Assembly: GCF_013911085.1 (NCBI RefSeq)
Contig: NZ_JACERN010000024.1
Span: 139,067-203,066 of the forward strand
Length of the DNA stretch: 64,000 bases
DNA from: Aquitalea aquatica
GTDB taxonomy: Bacteria > Pseudomonadota > Gammaproteobacteria > Burkholderiales > Chromobacteriaceae
Direction: 5' to 3'
In this document: positions 27,393 through 37,746 of the stretch, in pieces
Layout: every line of letters begins with the position of its first letter
Position numbering within the stretch: position 1 is the first letter of the stretch
The notes under the pieces: model-generated
Seen by the model: the letters and a program-made list of their open reading frames with translations, nothing else
Told to the model about the DNA's origin: nothing
The model's database searches: none
Translations under genes and position numbers: made by a program

Positions 27393-27890
27393 TCAGAAGC
27401 TCCAGCGCAGGCTGAAAGTGGTGACATTCACTCGCTTATGCTGGCCGACGGTGTTGGTTTTGGGGGCATAACCGATTTCTAGTGCCACGTTCTTGCTCCC
27501 CAAACTGATGATGGGCAGCGCGGCCAAACCCTTTATGCCAGAGCCATCCAGATAACCGGTTTGCACCCCGGCTCCCAGGTAAACCGGGCCTATGATCTGC
27601 CATTCTTTGCGATAGCCTACCGACACATACCAGGCCTGCTGCTCGAATGAGTCGCGGTAAGTTGCTGCCCGAGTGAACCAGCGGCCATTGTCCTCATTTC
27701 CGGCAAAAGCCCACTCCAGTCCAAGCCCTGGGTTGTTGTTATTGAACTCACAACTTTTCGCTTTCTCCCCCTTGCCCTGCTGACAGCCACTGTGGATGGA
27801 CGCACCGCTGAGCAGTAGGGAAAAACTGCTGTCGGCATAGACTCCGACACAGCCTAACAGCCCAGCAAACATCATGATGAGTTTGTGCAT
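27393..27890 (-). CDS. Outer-membrane beta-barrel protein, PagP-like
   Basis: A 165-residue exported protein with a signal peptide (MHKLIMMFAGLLGCVGVYA, cut before DSS). The mature part alternates polar and hydrophobic residues as in a small barrel and ends in Phe (FSLRWSF), the usual barrel-assembly signal. Segments resemble lipid A palmitoyltransferase PagP: an Asp-Ser pair in TYRDSFEQQAW (PagP has KDS with catalytic Asp and Ser), GPVYLGAGVQTGYL, and the LPIISLGSKNVALEIGYAPK end. A His in SIHSG could be the third catalytic residue. Function is an inference; a plain structural barrel is possible. Confidence 0.5.
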   Translation of the reverse strand: MHKLIMMFAGLLGCVGVYADSSFSLLLSGASIHSGCQQGKGEKAKSCEFNNNNPGLGLEWAFAGNEDNGRWFTRAATYRDSFEQQAWYVSVGYRKEWQIIGPVYLGAGVQTGYLDGSGIKGLAALPIISLGSKNVALEIGYAPKTNTVGQHKRVNVTTFSLRWSF

Positions 27891-28257
27891 ACCTGGCTCC
27901 TTGTCTGGATTTCATCACATGTTTGGCGTGATGAAGTGATATGGAAAGTTCACTTGGCATGGCTGGAAAAATGAAAATAAATGCCAAGAAATTTCCATAA
28001 GACTAGGTGATAGTCATCGGGAATATTCTGTTCCAAAGGCGGGTTGCATTACTTGCTGTTCCGACCGGCCAGCCGGTATTGGCCTACCGCAATAAACGTG
28101 TAGGTTCTGCGCGGATTGTTCAGATATTTATCTTGTAGTGCTCAAATCCGCCCACATATCTTGGTTAACACCGTCGCGTATTCCGATAGGACGGCACGGC
28201 GGATCATTATTGAAAATGCAAAAGAAATCAGAGTCATATTCTTGAAGGAGCTTCTCT
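27891..28257. other. Intergenic region upstream of clpB
   Basis: 367 bases between divergent genes. Apart from a possible heat-shock promoter at 28132-28159 and an AAGGAG ribosome binding site right before clpB, I see nothing. No small ORF with a convincing ribosome binding site was found. Confidence 0.4.
28132..28159 (+). promoter_or_regulatory. clpB: Possible sigma-32 heat-shock promoter of clpB
   Basis: CTTGTAG at 28132 and CCCACATAT at 28151 resemble the sigma-32 consensus (CTTGAAA and CCCCATNT) with a 12-base spacer, about 100 bases before the clpB ATG. ClpB is normally under sigma-32 control. The match is imperfect. Confidence 0.35.
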
Positions 28258-30837
<2,580 letters not shown>

Positions 30838-30853
30838 TCACCGTGCAGTCAAT

Positions 30854-30880
30854 AAAAACCGGCCCGCGTGGCCGGTTTTT
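30854..30880. terminator. Intrinsic terminator after clpB
   Basis: Perfect 10-bp stem AAAAACCGGC/GCCGGTTTTT (30854-30863, 30871-30880) 16 bases after the clpB stop codon. Confidence 0.9.
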
Positions 30881-30961
30881 ATTGGGCGCTAGGTAGTTTC
30901 AGTAATGGAGCTACTGACAGAGGCGGCAGGATAATCAGGTTTTCATCCTGGAGCACCCGCC

Positions 30962-31453
30962 ATGTCGAATGCCCTGCCTCAGGCTGTGGATTACCCGTTT
31001 CGCGACCAGCATCAGCAACACTGCCAGAACGCAGAAGTGGGCGCAGAGCAGCTGCTGGTGGCGTTCTCTAGTGCCGCACCCGCTTGGGCGGTCACGCTGA
31101 TGGCATGGCGTAACCGCTTGGCGGCCCGTTTTGGTCTCAAGACCGGCCCCATGCAGCAAGCCGGAACGCTGTCCTTGCAACCAGGCAGCCATATCGGCAT
31201 GTTTCGCATCATGCATCTTGGACCGCAACTGGCGGTGCTGGGCGAGGATGACCGCCATCTGGATTTTCGCATTCTGCTGTCGGTCAGCCCCGAGGCCGGT
31301 GGCAGTCGCCTGCAGGTGGAAACCTGGGTAAGGCCGCATCACTGGGGTGGCTGGCTGTATCTGGCCTTGGTGATGCCAGTGCACTGGTTGCTGAGCAAGC
31401 TGATGCTGCGCACTATGGCGCAGCGGCTGGGCAAGTCTGGCCCCGATGCTTAG
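30962..31453 (+). CDS. DUF2867-like protein
   Basis: A 163-residue protein resembling DUF2867 family members: compact START-like or polyketide-cyclase-like layout with a central PGSHIGMFRIMHLGP...DDRHLDFRILLSV region and a hydrophobic C-terminal segment (GGWLYLALVMPVHWLLSKLMLR) that could associate with the membrane. Function unknown. It is 44 bases upstream of a small cupin gene on the same strand; both may form a short operon. The start at ATG 30962 follows GGAGCACCCGCC. Confidence 0.6.
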   Translation: MSNALPQAVDYPFRDQHQQHCQNAEVGAEQLLVAFSSAAPAWAVTLMAWRNRLAARFGLKTGPMQQAGTLSLQPGSHIGMFRIMHLGPQLAVLGEDDRHLDFRILLSVSPEAGGSRLQVETWVRPHHWGGWLYLALVMPVHWLLSKLMLRTMAQRLGKSGPDA

Positions 31454-31497
31454 CTGCGGCGATAATGGCCGCTTTCATCTGCAGGAAATGAACTGTC

Positions 31498-31860
31498 ATG
31501 GCTGCCATTACCCATTTTTCCCAAAGCGTTATGCCGGTGGCCGACCAGCCGCGTGCGGATCGTCTGCTGGAGGGCAATCCGCAACGCCATACCTGGACCC
31601 ATTACGAAACCGCCGATGAGGCGCTCAGTTGCGGCATCTGGGCTTGTGAGCCAGGAGCGTGGCGCATTCACTTTGCCGCTGACAAACACGAGTTTTTCTG
31701 TGTGATGGAAGGCTTGGTGCGCCTGCATGACGAGGCTGGCAAGGTCGTGGAAGTGCAGGCTGGCGAGGCCGCCGTGATCCCGGCCGGCTTTGTCGGGGTG
31801 TTCGAGGTGGTGCAGGCAGTGCGCAAATACTTTGTGGTGTGTCAGACAGCGGCTAGCTGA
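31498..31860 (+). CDS. Cupin-fold protein (DUF861 type)
   Basis: A 120-residue single cupin resembling the (S)-ureidoglycine aminohydrolase-type cupin domain: CGIWACEPGAWRIHF, then FFCVMEGLVRLHDEAGKVVEVQAGEAAVIPAGFVGVFEVVQAVRKYFVV, with the second cupin motif near residues 84-105. The metal-binding set is incomplete in the first motif (a His and a Glu are seen in DKHEFF), so activity is uncertain. Possibly co-transcribed with the gene at 30962. Ends at a shared terminator. Confidence 0.7.
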   Translation: MAAITHFSQSVMPVADQPRADRLLEGNPQRHTWTHYETADEALSCGIWACEPGAWRIHFAADKHEFFCVMEGLVRLHDEAGKVVEVQAGEAAVIPAGFVGVFEVVQAVRKYFVVCQTAAS

Positions 31861-31889
31861 TGGCGTGATATCCGGGATGTCATCATGAG

Positions 31890-31914
31890 AAAGGGCGACT
31901 TTGGTCGCCCTTTT
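31890..31914. terminator. Bidirectional terminator
   Basis: Stem AAAGGGCGAC (31890-31899) with GTCGCCCTTT (31904-31913), loop TTTG, between the cupin gene (+) and the small membrane gene (-). Confidence 0.85.
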
Positions 31915-31923
31915 GTTTGCCCT

Positions 31924-32208
31924 TTAGTTGCGTAGTGGGTCTTCAGTGTCATCCATGGGCTGGACCGGTGGCGGTGTAAAGCCGTTGATGTCGCGCGAGG
32001 ACTTTTCCAGTACCAGCACGATGGCGGTGTTCAGTGCGCCAAAAGCCCAGCTGATCAGGAAAAATACCGAATAGGCTGATAACTTGTCGGCAAACAGAGC
32101 ATTGCCATGCAGCGTGAGTTCGGCAGGGTCGAAAATCGAGAAAAACACGCTGGTGGCCAGTACGGCGATGATAAAGGACGGCCAGAACAGCAAAATGCCT
32201 TTTTTCAT
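31924..32208 (-). CDS. Small two-helix membrane protein, conserved hypothetical
   Basis: A 94-residue protein with two membrane helices (GILLFWPSFIIAVLATSVFFSIF and YSVFFLISWAFGALNTAIVLVL) and a polar, Pro-rich C-terminus. The start at ATG 32208 follows GGAGAGCGCTC; an upstream start at 32265 lacks such a site. Family not known to me. It is divergent from the aminotransferase gene. Confidence 0.6.
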   Translation of the reverse strand: MKKGILLFWPSFIIAVLATSVFFSIFDPAELTLHGNALFADKLSAYSVFFLISWAFGALNTAIVLVLEKSSRDINGFTPPPVQPMDDTEDPLRN

Positions 32209-32493
32209 GAGCGCTCTCCGGTGTATGCGTTTGTGCTTGAAGTAGGACTGGGCAAGTTGCCACATGGTTCAGCCCCTGGCACGGATGCCTGCCTGCTCTT
32301 GCAGGATATGCCATTTGTCTCCTCAGTGTCGCTGCGAGTGGCAGCTTGTTGTTTTGTCGGGTTTGCAGCGCAGCAAGCTGGCAGATGGTGGTAAACTTTG
32401 TCCCGGACAAAGATTTTCATCAATCAGCCGCGGCCCGCTGCATGTGCCAGCGCCCCGGTTGCGGCTGTTCTGCAAAGCAAATGGAGCCCCTGC

Positions 32494-33702
32494 ATGACCT
32501 CTTCGATCTTCGCCGCGGTAGAACTGGCCCCGCGCGACCCGATTCTTGGCCTGAACGAAGCTTTCAACGCCGATACCCGTCCCTTCAAGGTGAACCTGGG
32601 TGTGGGTGTATACAGCGACGATAATGGCAAGATTCCGCTGCTGGCTGCGGTCAAGGCTGCGGAAAAGGCCCGTGTTGATGCCATGCTGCCGCGTGGTTAT
32701 CAGCCGATCGAAGGCCCGGCCGCTTACGACAGCGCCGTGCAAAACCTGCTATTTGGTGCCGACAGCTCGCTGATCAGCAATGGTCAGGTGGTGACTGCCC
32801 AGGCGCTGGGCGGTACTGGTGCACTGAAAATCGGTGCCGATTTCCTCAAGCGTCTGAACCCGGAATCCAAGGTTTATATCAGCAACCCGTCGTGGGAAAA
32901 CCACCGCGCGCTGTTCGAATCTGCCGGTTTCGAAGTAGAAAATTATCCGTACTACGACGCAGCCACCCGTGGTGTCGACTTTGCCGGCATGAAGTCCTTC
33001 CTGCAAAGTCTGGCTGCTGGTTCCGTGATCGTGCTGCACGCCTGCTGCCACAACCCGACCGGTGCCGATCTGTCCGACGCCCAGTGGGCTGAAGTCGTAG
33101 AAGTGTGCCGCGCCCAGGGCCTGGTTCCTTTCCTGGACATGGCTTATCAGGGTTTTGCCGATGGTATCGATGCCGATGCCGTGGCAGTACGCCTGTTCTC
33201 TGCTTCTGGCCTGCAGTTCTTCGTGTCCAGCTCTTTCTCCAAGAGCTTCTCGCTGTACGGCGAGCGTGTTGGCGCGCTGTCCATCGTGACCGCCAGCAAG
33301 GAAGAAACCGGCCGCGTGCTGTCGCAGCTGAAGCGTGTGATCCGCACCAACTACTCCAACCCGCCTATCCATGGTGCGGCCATGGTGGCTGCAGTGCTGT
33401 CCAGCCCTGAGCTGCGCCAGCAGTGGGAAGACGAGCTGGCCGGCATGCGTGACCGCATCCGCGCTATGCGTACTGGTCTGGTTGATGCCATCAAGGCGCA
33501 GGGCGTGGAGCAGGACTTCTCCTTCGTGGCGCAGCAGCGCGGTATGTTCTCCTACACCGGCCTGACCGCCGCTCAGGTGGAAGTGCTGCGCAGCGAATTC
33601 GGTATCTATGCTGTTTCCACCGGCCGTATCTGCTTGGCCGCACTGAACAGCAAGAACCTGCCGTATGTGGCCGAAGCCATTGCCAAAGTCGTCAAGGGCT
33701 GA
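32494..33702 (+). CDS. Aspartate/aromatic amino acid aminotransferase
   Basis: A 402-residue class I PLP aminotransferase of the AspC/TyrB group. Family signatures: LNEAFNADTRPFKVNLGVGVYSDDNGKIPLL, the substrate/PLP region HACCHNPTGADLSDAQW, and the PLP Lys in SSSFSKSFSLYGERVG. It interconverts aspartate and oxaloacetate, and may also act on tyrosine and phenylalanine; the sequence does not decide between AspC and TyrB. Start at ATG 32494 follows GGAG with an eight-base spacer. Ends at an intrinsic terminator. Confidence 0.92.
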   Translation: MTSSIFAAVELAPRDPILGLNEAFNADTRPFKVNLGVGVYSDDNGKIPLLAAVKAAEKARVDAMLPRGYQPIEGPAAYDSAVQNLLFGADSSLISNGQVVTAQALGGTGALKIGADFLKRLNPESKVYISNPSWENHRALFESAGFEVENYPYYDAATRGVDFAGMKSFLQSLAAGSVIVLHACCHNPTGADLSDAQWAEVVEVCRAQGLVPFLDMAYQGFADGIDADAVAVRLFSASGLQFFVSSSFSKSFSLYGERVGALSIVTASKEETGRVLSQLKRVIRTNYSNPPIHGAAMVAAVLSSPELRQQWEDELAGMRDRIRAMRTGLVDAIKAQGVEQDFSFVAQQRGMFSYTGLTAAQVEVLRSEFGIYAVSTGRICLAALNSKNLPYVAEAIAKVVKG

Positions 33703-33720
33703 TTTTTTAGCCTTGATACG

Positions 33721-33746
33721 AAAAACCCCGCTACGGCGGGGTTTTT
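33721..33746. terminator. Intrinsic terminator after the aminotransferase gene
   Basis: Perfect 11-bp stem AAAAACCCCGC/GCGGGGTTTTT with loop TACG; it also serves the convergent gene that ends at 33756. Confidence 0.9.
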
Positions 33747-33755
33747 TCATGGCTG

Positions 33756-34346
33756 TCAGTCGGGGGCAGGCTCGGCCGGAGGGGGCTGGCTACGCCCCAA
33801 GCGGATACGCAATTGACCGGGGCTGGTTTCGATGGCCTTGATGATCAAGTGCTCACCCAGTGGCTTGCCCAGCAGCGGGTAGTCCAGCCATGGTTGCAGG
33901 GCTGGCAGCCGGGTGAGGTCTATCATGGCGATATCCTGCTCCAGCGTCAGCCAGTCCAGCGGCTTGGCCAGTTGCTGCAATGCCTTGTGGCCAAACGCAC
34001 CTTCCAGCACGCCCAGTAGCAGCCCGCCCAGCAAACGGAGAGTGGTGGAAGGCGCGATGGCCTCGCCCTGTACGTGATAACGCAAGCAGATCTGCCGGCT
34101 GTTCCAGTCTATGGGCAAAAAATCGAAATGCAGGGTCAGCCGGGCGGCCAAGGGTTGATGTGCAGTCAGATGCAGGGTGCTGTCGCGACTGAGCAGCGAC
34201 AGGCCGTCAATTTGCAGGCTGTCACCATTCAGGGTTTGCTGCAGCTTGCGTAGCAGCCAAGCCTCCTGCAGGGAGACGCCATCCCGATGCAGGTTGGGGC
34301 GCTGCTGCCAGCTGCGTTGCAGCCGGCTGGCCCAGGAACTGGCCAT
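33756..34346 (-). CDS. Conserved hypothetical protein
   Basis: A 196-residue protein I do not recognise. It is beta-rich with a Leu-rich helix (RLLGGLLLGVLEGAFGHKALQQLAKPLDWL) and has no signal peptide; the Pro-rich end (RSQPPPAEPAPD) is probably disordered. It begins 2 bases below the stop of the NlpC/P60 gene, so it is the last gene of a uup-nlpC-hypothetical operon. A role at the cell envelope is only suggested by that context. Confidence 0.6.
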   Translation of the reverse strand: MASSWASRLQRSWQQRPNLHRDGVSLQEAWLLRKLQQTLNGDSLQIDGLSLLSRDSTLHLTAHQPLAARLTLHFDFLPIDWNSRQICLRYHVQGEAIAPSTTLRLLGGLLLGVLEGAFGHKALQQLAKPLDWLTLEQDIAMIDLTRLPALQPWLDYPLLGKPLGEHLIIKAIETSPGQLRIRLGRSQPPPAEPAPD

Positions 34347-34348
34347 GC

Positions 34349-34894
34349 TCAGGCAAACAGCGTGCGTGCGCCCTCAAAGCGGGCGGCGAAGTAGCTGTTG
34401 TCCAGCCGGTCGATGCGGATGGCGCTATTGGTGCGCGGGGCATGGACGAACTTGCTGTCGCCGATATAAATGCCCATGTGCGAGAAGGAGCGATTCATTG
34501 TGTTGAAAAACACCAGGTCGCCCACCTGCATCTGGCTATTGCTGATGGGGCGGGCCAGGCCGGCGATCTGGGCGGCATTGTGCGGCAGGCGTACACCTAC
34601 GGCATTCTGGTAGATGTAGCTGACCATGCCACTGCAATCCAGCCCGGCTTCCGGGTTGGCCCCGCCAAACTTGTAGTCCAGATCAAGCAAGCCCAGCGTG
34701 TACATGAGAATCTCCCGGCCCGCCCCGTCCGCCTTCAATGCGGACAGCGTCTTGTCCTGTGAAGGACGGGGGCGCACCTGGCTGGTTTTGCGGGGAGGTG
34801 TGCCGCAGGCACTCAGCCACAGGGCCAGTGAACTCAGCATGGCACCGCCAAGAAAACGGCGACGTTCGGGCGAGGTGGGCCGGTGGATACTCAT
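34349..34894 (-). CDS. NlpC/P60 (C40) peptidoglycan endopeptidase lipoprotein
   Basis: A 181-residue protein. N-terminal RRRFLGGAMLSSLALWLSAC has a twin-arginine-like RR motif and a lipobox with Cys30. Catalytic Cys87 lies in AGLDCSGMVSYIYQ, His139 in HMGIYIGD and His151 in FVHAPR, the normal C40 triad. It should cut cross-links in murein stem peptides at the outer membrane or periplasm. Its start overlaps the uup stop codon by 4 bases (ATGA), so the two are translationally coupled although functionally unrelated. Confidence 0.92.
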   Translation of the reverse strand: MSIHRPTSPERRRFLGGAMLSSLALWLSACGTPPRKTSQVRPRPSQDKTLSALKADGAGREILMYTLGLLDLDYKFGGANPEAGLDCSGMVSYIYQNAVGVRLPHNAAQIAGLARPISNSQMQVGDLVFFNTMNRSFSHMGIYIGDSKFVHAPRTNSAIRIDRLDNSYFAARFEGARTLFA

Positions 34895-36807
34895 TTCTGT
34901 TTTGCCTCCAGTTCTTCCCAGCGGGCCAGCTTGTCCAGCAGCAGTTCATCGATGGCCTCGATGCGCTGCTGCCAGGCAATGGCGTCCTTGGGGTGGTCGC
35001 GATAGCAATTCGGGTCCAGCAATTGCTGGTTCAGGCTGGCCTGCTCGGTTTCCAGTGCGGAGATTTCGTCCGGCAAGGCCGCCAGCTCACGACCTTCATT
35101 GTAGGAAAGCTTGCTGCGAGCCGGTTTGGCTTTGTCCTGACGCGCCGGTGCGGCGCTGGGGGCTGCGGCAGGCTTGCTGCTTTCCGCCGGTTTCATCGCG
35201 GCCATGCGGGCACGGGTGTCGATCCAGTCCTGATAGCCGCCCGGATATTCTTCCAGTTGGCCTGCGCCTTCAAAGGCAATCACCTGGGTGACCACATTGT
35301 CGAGGAAGGCGCGGTCGTGGCTGACCAGGAAGACAGTGCCGCTGTATTGGGCGATCACATCTTCCAGGAGTTCCAGCGTATCGATATCCAGATCGTTGGT
35401 GGGTTCATCCAGCACCAGTACATTGGCCGGACGGGTAAACAGCCGGGCCAGCAGCAGGCGGTTGCGTTCGCCACCAGACAGCGAGCGGACCGGGCTGCGC
35501 GCACGCTGTGGCGAGAACAGGAAGTCTTCCAGATAGCTCATCACATGCTTCTTGACGCCGCCGATCTCGACGAAGTCGTTACCCTGGCTGATGATGTCGG
35601 CCACGCTGGTGTCTTCATCCAGCTGCTCGCGGAACTGGTCGAAGTAGGCGATATCCAGCTTGCTGCCTTGCTTGATGCTACCGCTGTCAGCCTCCAGCTG
35701 GCCGAGGATCAGCTTGAGCAAGGTGGTTTTGCCGGCACCATTGGGGCCGATCAGTCCGATCTTGTCGCCACGCAGGATGCGGGTGGTGAAGTTTTTGATC
35801 AGCGTGCGCCCTTCGAAGCCCTTGCTCACGCCTTCCAGTTCGGCCACCAGCTTGCCGGAGCGTTCGCCCGGGTCCAGCTGGAAATTGACCTGGCCTACGC
35901 GCTCGCGGCGGGAGCTGCGCTCACGGCGGATGGCCTCCAGCCGGCGTACCCGGCCTTCATTACGGGTGCGGCGCGCCTCGATGCCCTTGCGGATCCACAC
36001 CTCTTCCTGAGCGTGGAATTTGTCGAAGATGCGGTTCTGTTCTTCTTCGATGGCAATTTCTTCGGTCTTGCGTACTTGATAAGCAGTGAAGCTGCCCGGG
36101 TAGCTGCGCAGAATGCCACGGTCCAGTTCGATGATGCGGGTGGCTACGTTATCCAGAAAGCGCCGGTCGTGGGTAATCAGCAATACGCTGCCGGCAAAGT
36201 TCTTGATCAGGCCTTCCAGCCATTCGATGGCGGAAACGTCCAGGTGGTTGGTCGGTTCGTCCAGCAGCAGCACTTCCGGTTTGGCTGCCAGTGCGCGGGC
36301 CAGCGCCACCCGTTTTTTCCAGCCGCCGGACAACTCGCTGATCAGCGTGTCCGGGTTCAGGTTCAGGTGGGACAGGGTGGTGGCAATCAGGGCGTCGAAC
36401 TGCCAGCCGTCGCGGGCTTCCAGCTCATGCTGCAGGGTTTCCAGGCGTGCCAGCGCAGCGGTATGGTCGGCATCGGCCAGGGTCAGTTGCTGGGTGATGT
36501 GATGATATTCGCTCAGCAGCGCTTGCAGATCACCCAGGCCTTCGGCAACCGCTTCGAATACGGTTTGCTCCGGATTGAATTCCGGCTCCTGCGCCACGTA
36601 GGCCACGCGCACATCGCCCTTGATGTTGATGCGCCCGTCGTCCAGGGTAATGGCACCGGCAATGCCCTTGAGCAGGGACGACTTGCCCGCGCCGTTGCGG
36701 CCGATCAGGCCGACCACTTCGCCAGGCTCCAGTGCAAAATCCACATTATCCAGCAGGGCGTGGTGGCCAAAAGCCAGGCAGGCCTTTTCAACAGAAATCA
36801 ATGACAT
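34891..36807 (-). CDS. uup: ABC-F ATPase Uup
   Basis: A 638-residue soluble protein with two ABC cassettes: Walker A GRNGAGKSSLLKG and GPNGAGKTTLLKL, signature motifs LSGGWKKRVALARAL and LSGGERNRLLLARLF. Between them is the ABC-F linker (KFHAQEEVWIRKGIEARRTRNEGRVRRLEAIRRERS). The C-terminal Uup-type coiled coil binds DNA in E. coli. ABC-F proteins act on ribosomes; Uup also affects precise excision of transposons. Length matches E. coli Uup (635). Confidence 0.95.
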   Translation of the reverse strand: MSLISVEKACLAFGHHALLDNVDFALEPGEVVGLIGRNGAGKSSLLKGIAGAITLDDGRINIKGDVRVAYVAQEPEFNPEQTVFEAVAEGLGDLQALLSEYHHITQQLTLADADHTAALARLETLQHELEARDGWQFDALIATTLSHLNLNPDTLISELSGGWKKRVALARALAAKPEVLLLDEPTNHLDVSAIEWLEGLIKNFAGSVLLITHDRRFLDNVATRIIELDRGILRSYPGSFTAYQVRKTEEIAIEEEQNRIFDKFHAQEEVWIRKGIEARRTRNEGRVRRLEAIRRERSSRRERVGQVNFQLDPGERSGKLVAELEGVSKGFEGRTLIKNFTTRILRGDKIGLIGPNGAGKTTLLKLILGQLEADSGSIKQGSKLDIAYFDQFREQLDEDTSVADIISQGNDFVEIGGVKKHVMSYLEDFLFSPQRARSPVRSLSGGERNRLLLARLFTRPANVLVLDEPTNDLDIDTLELLEDVIAQYSGTVFLVSHDRAFLDNVVTQVIAFEGAGQLEEYPGGYQDWIDTRARMAAMKPAESSKPAAAPSAAPARQDKAKPARSKLSYNEGRELAALPDEISALETEQASLNQQLLDPNCYRDHPKDAIAWQQRIEAIDELLLDKLARWEELEAKQK

Positions 36808-36916
36808 TGAGGCATCTTGTAATCGGGTGACAATGGCCGCAATTGTAGCATGCGGCGTGCTGGCCCTTGCCGACTTGGGTTACAATGCGCGCCAACTCGG
36901 AATGGAAAGGATTGCC

Positions 36917-37273
36917 ATGTATTTTGTTGACCGCTCGGTGGCTGTGATCAAGCCCAAGCAAGCGTTTCTGGACTGGCTGAATGCCGTGCCCGGCAACGAT
37001 ATGGTGGATTTGACTCTGGACAGCCTGCGCAGCGACTGCACGGTGATCCTGCTGCCGGAATTCAACGAGCCGGAAGAGGCGGTTGCCCATATCGACGAGC
37101 AGTACGAGCAGCTGTTCAAGATTGAAGTGGCTTCGTGGTATGACGACGAAGACCTGTGGCCCAAGGATATGTCGCTGAAGGCCTTCTGGGAGTGGTTTGA
37201 CGTGGAGATCCACTCCACCGTGCTGGATACCGTCGACGCCGACATCAGCAATACCCCGACCAGCGAGCTGTAA
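36917..37273 (+). CDS. Conserved hypothetical acidic protein
   Basis: A 118-residue cytoplasmic acidic protein (MYFVDRSVAVIKPKQAFLDWL... and ASWYDDEDLWPKDMSLKAFWEWFDVEIHSTV). I recall similar proteins as uncharacterised in Neisseria and relatives, but cannot name a function. ATG 36917 has AAGGA with six-base spacing. It is divergent from uup by 109 bases and starts a run of plus-strand genes leading to folC and purF. Confidence 0.7.
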   Translation: MYFVDRSVAVIKPKQAFLDWLNAVPGNDMVDLTLDSLRSDCTVILLPEFNEPEEAVAHIDEQYEQLFKIEVASWYDDEDLWPKDMSLKAFWEWFDVEIHSTVLDTVDADISNTPTSEL

Positions 37274-37284
37274 GCGCGCCGGCC

Positions 37285-37746
37285 ATGCGCGCGCGCCAGT
37301 TGCTGCCGCCTTTTGCCCTGATCATCCGCCCGTCGCGCTACTGGCTGGGCTTGTTGTCCGGCCTGTTGTTGCTGTCTGCGGTGCTGGTGTTGGGGTATGT
37401 CGAGAATTTGTGGTGGCTGCTGCCCTTGCAGTGGGTGCTTGGCTGGCTGGCCTTGCGCGCCAATGGCTGGTGGTGGCGCGGCCGATTGCAAGGTATCGCG
37501 GTGGATGGCGTGGGGCGCATGCATTGGCACTATGCTGATCGCACGCTTGAGGTATTACCCAGGGACGACTGCTTCATCTCGCCGTTGTTCATTATTGTCA
37601 ATGTGATGGCCGCAGGCCGTCGTCACAGCTGCCTGTTGTTGCCAGATAGTGCTGAAGCAAAAGCATTGCGGCAGTTGCGGGTTTATCTGCTGTGGTTTCA
37701 TGCAGGCGCGGAGACTGACCCGCCTGCTGTCGTAGAGCATCCATGA
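37285..37746 (+). CDS. Two-helix membrane protein, YgfX/CptA-like
   Basis: A 153-residue protein with two adjacent membrane helices (about residues 20-60) followed by a small cytoplasmic domain containing RRHSCLLLPDSAEAKALRQLRVYLLW. The last part matches the LWLAADSMDEAEWRDLRRIL-like end of E. coli YgfX, a membrane protein that affects cytoskeletal proteins and partners SdhE. No sdhE is adjacent here. It starts 11 bases after the upstream gene and overlaps folC by four bases. Confidence 0.55.
   Translation: MRARQLLPPFALIIRPSRYWLGLLSGLLLLSAVLVLGYVENLWWLLPLQWVLGWLALRANGWWWRGRLQGIAVDGVGRMHWHYADRTLEVLPRDDCFISPLFIIVNVMAAGRRHSCLLLPDSAEAKALRQLRVYLLWFHAGAETDPPAVVEHP

Noticed and set aside
34738..36804. 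Long open frame on the plus strand opposite uup
   Set aside because: Antisense shadow of a clear ABC-F gene; composition is that of the reverse complement of GC-rich codons and no domain is visible.
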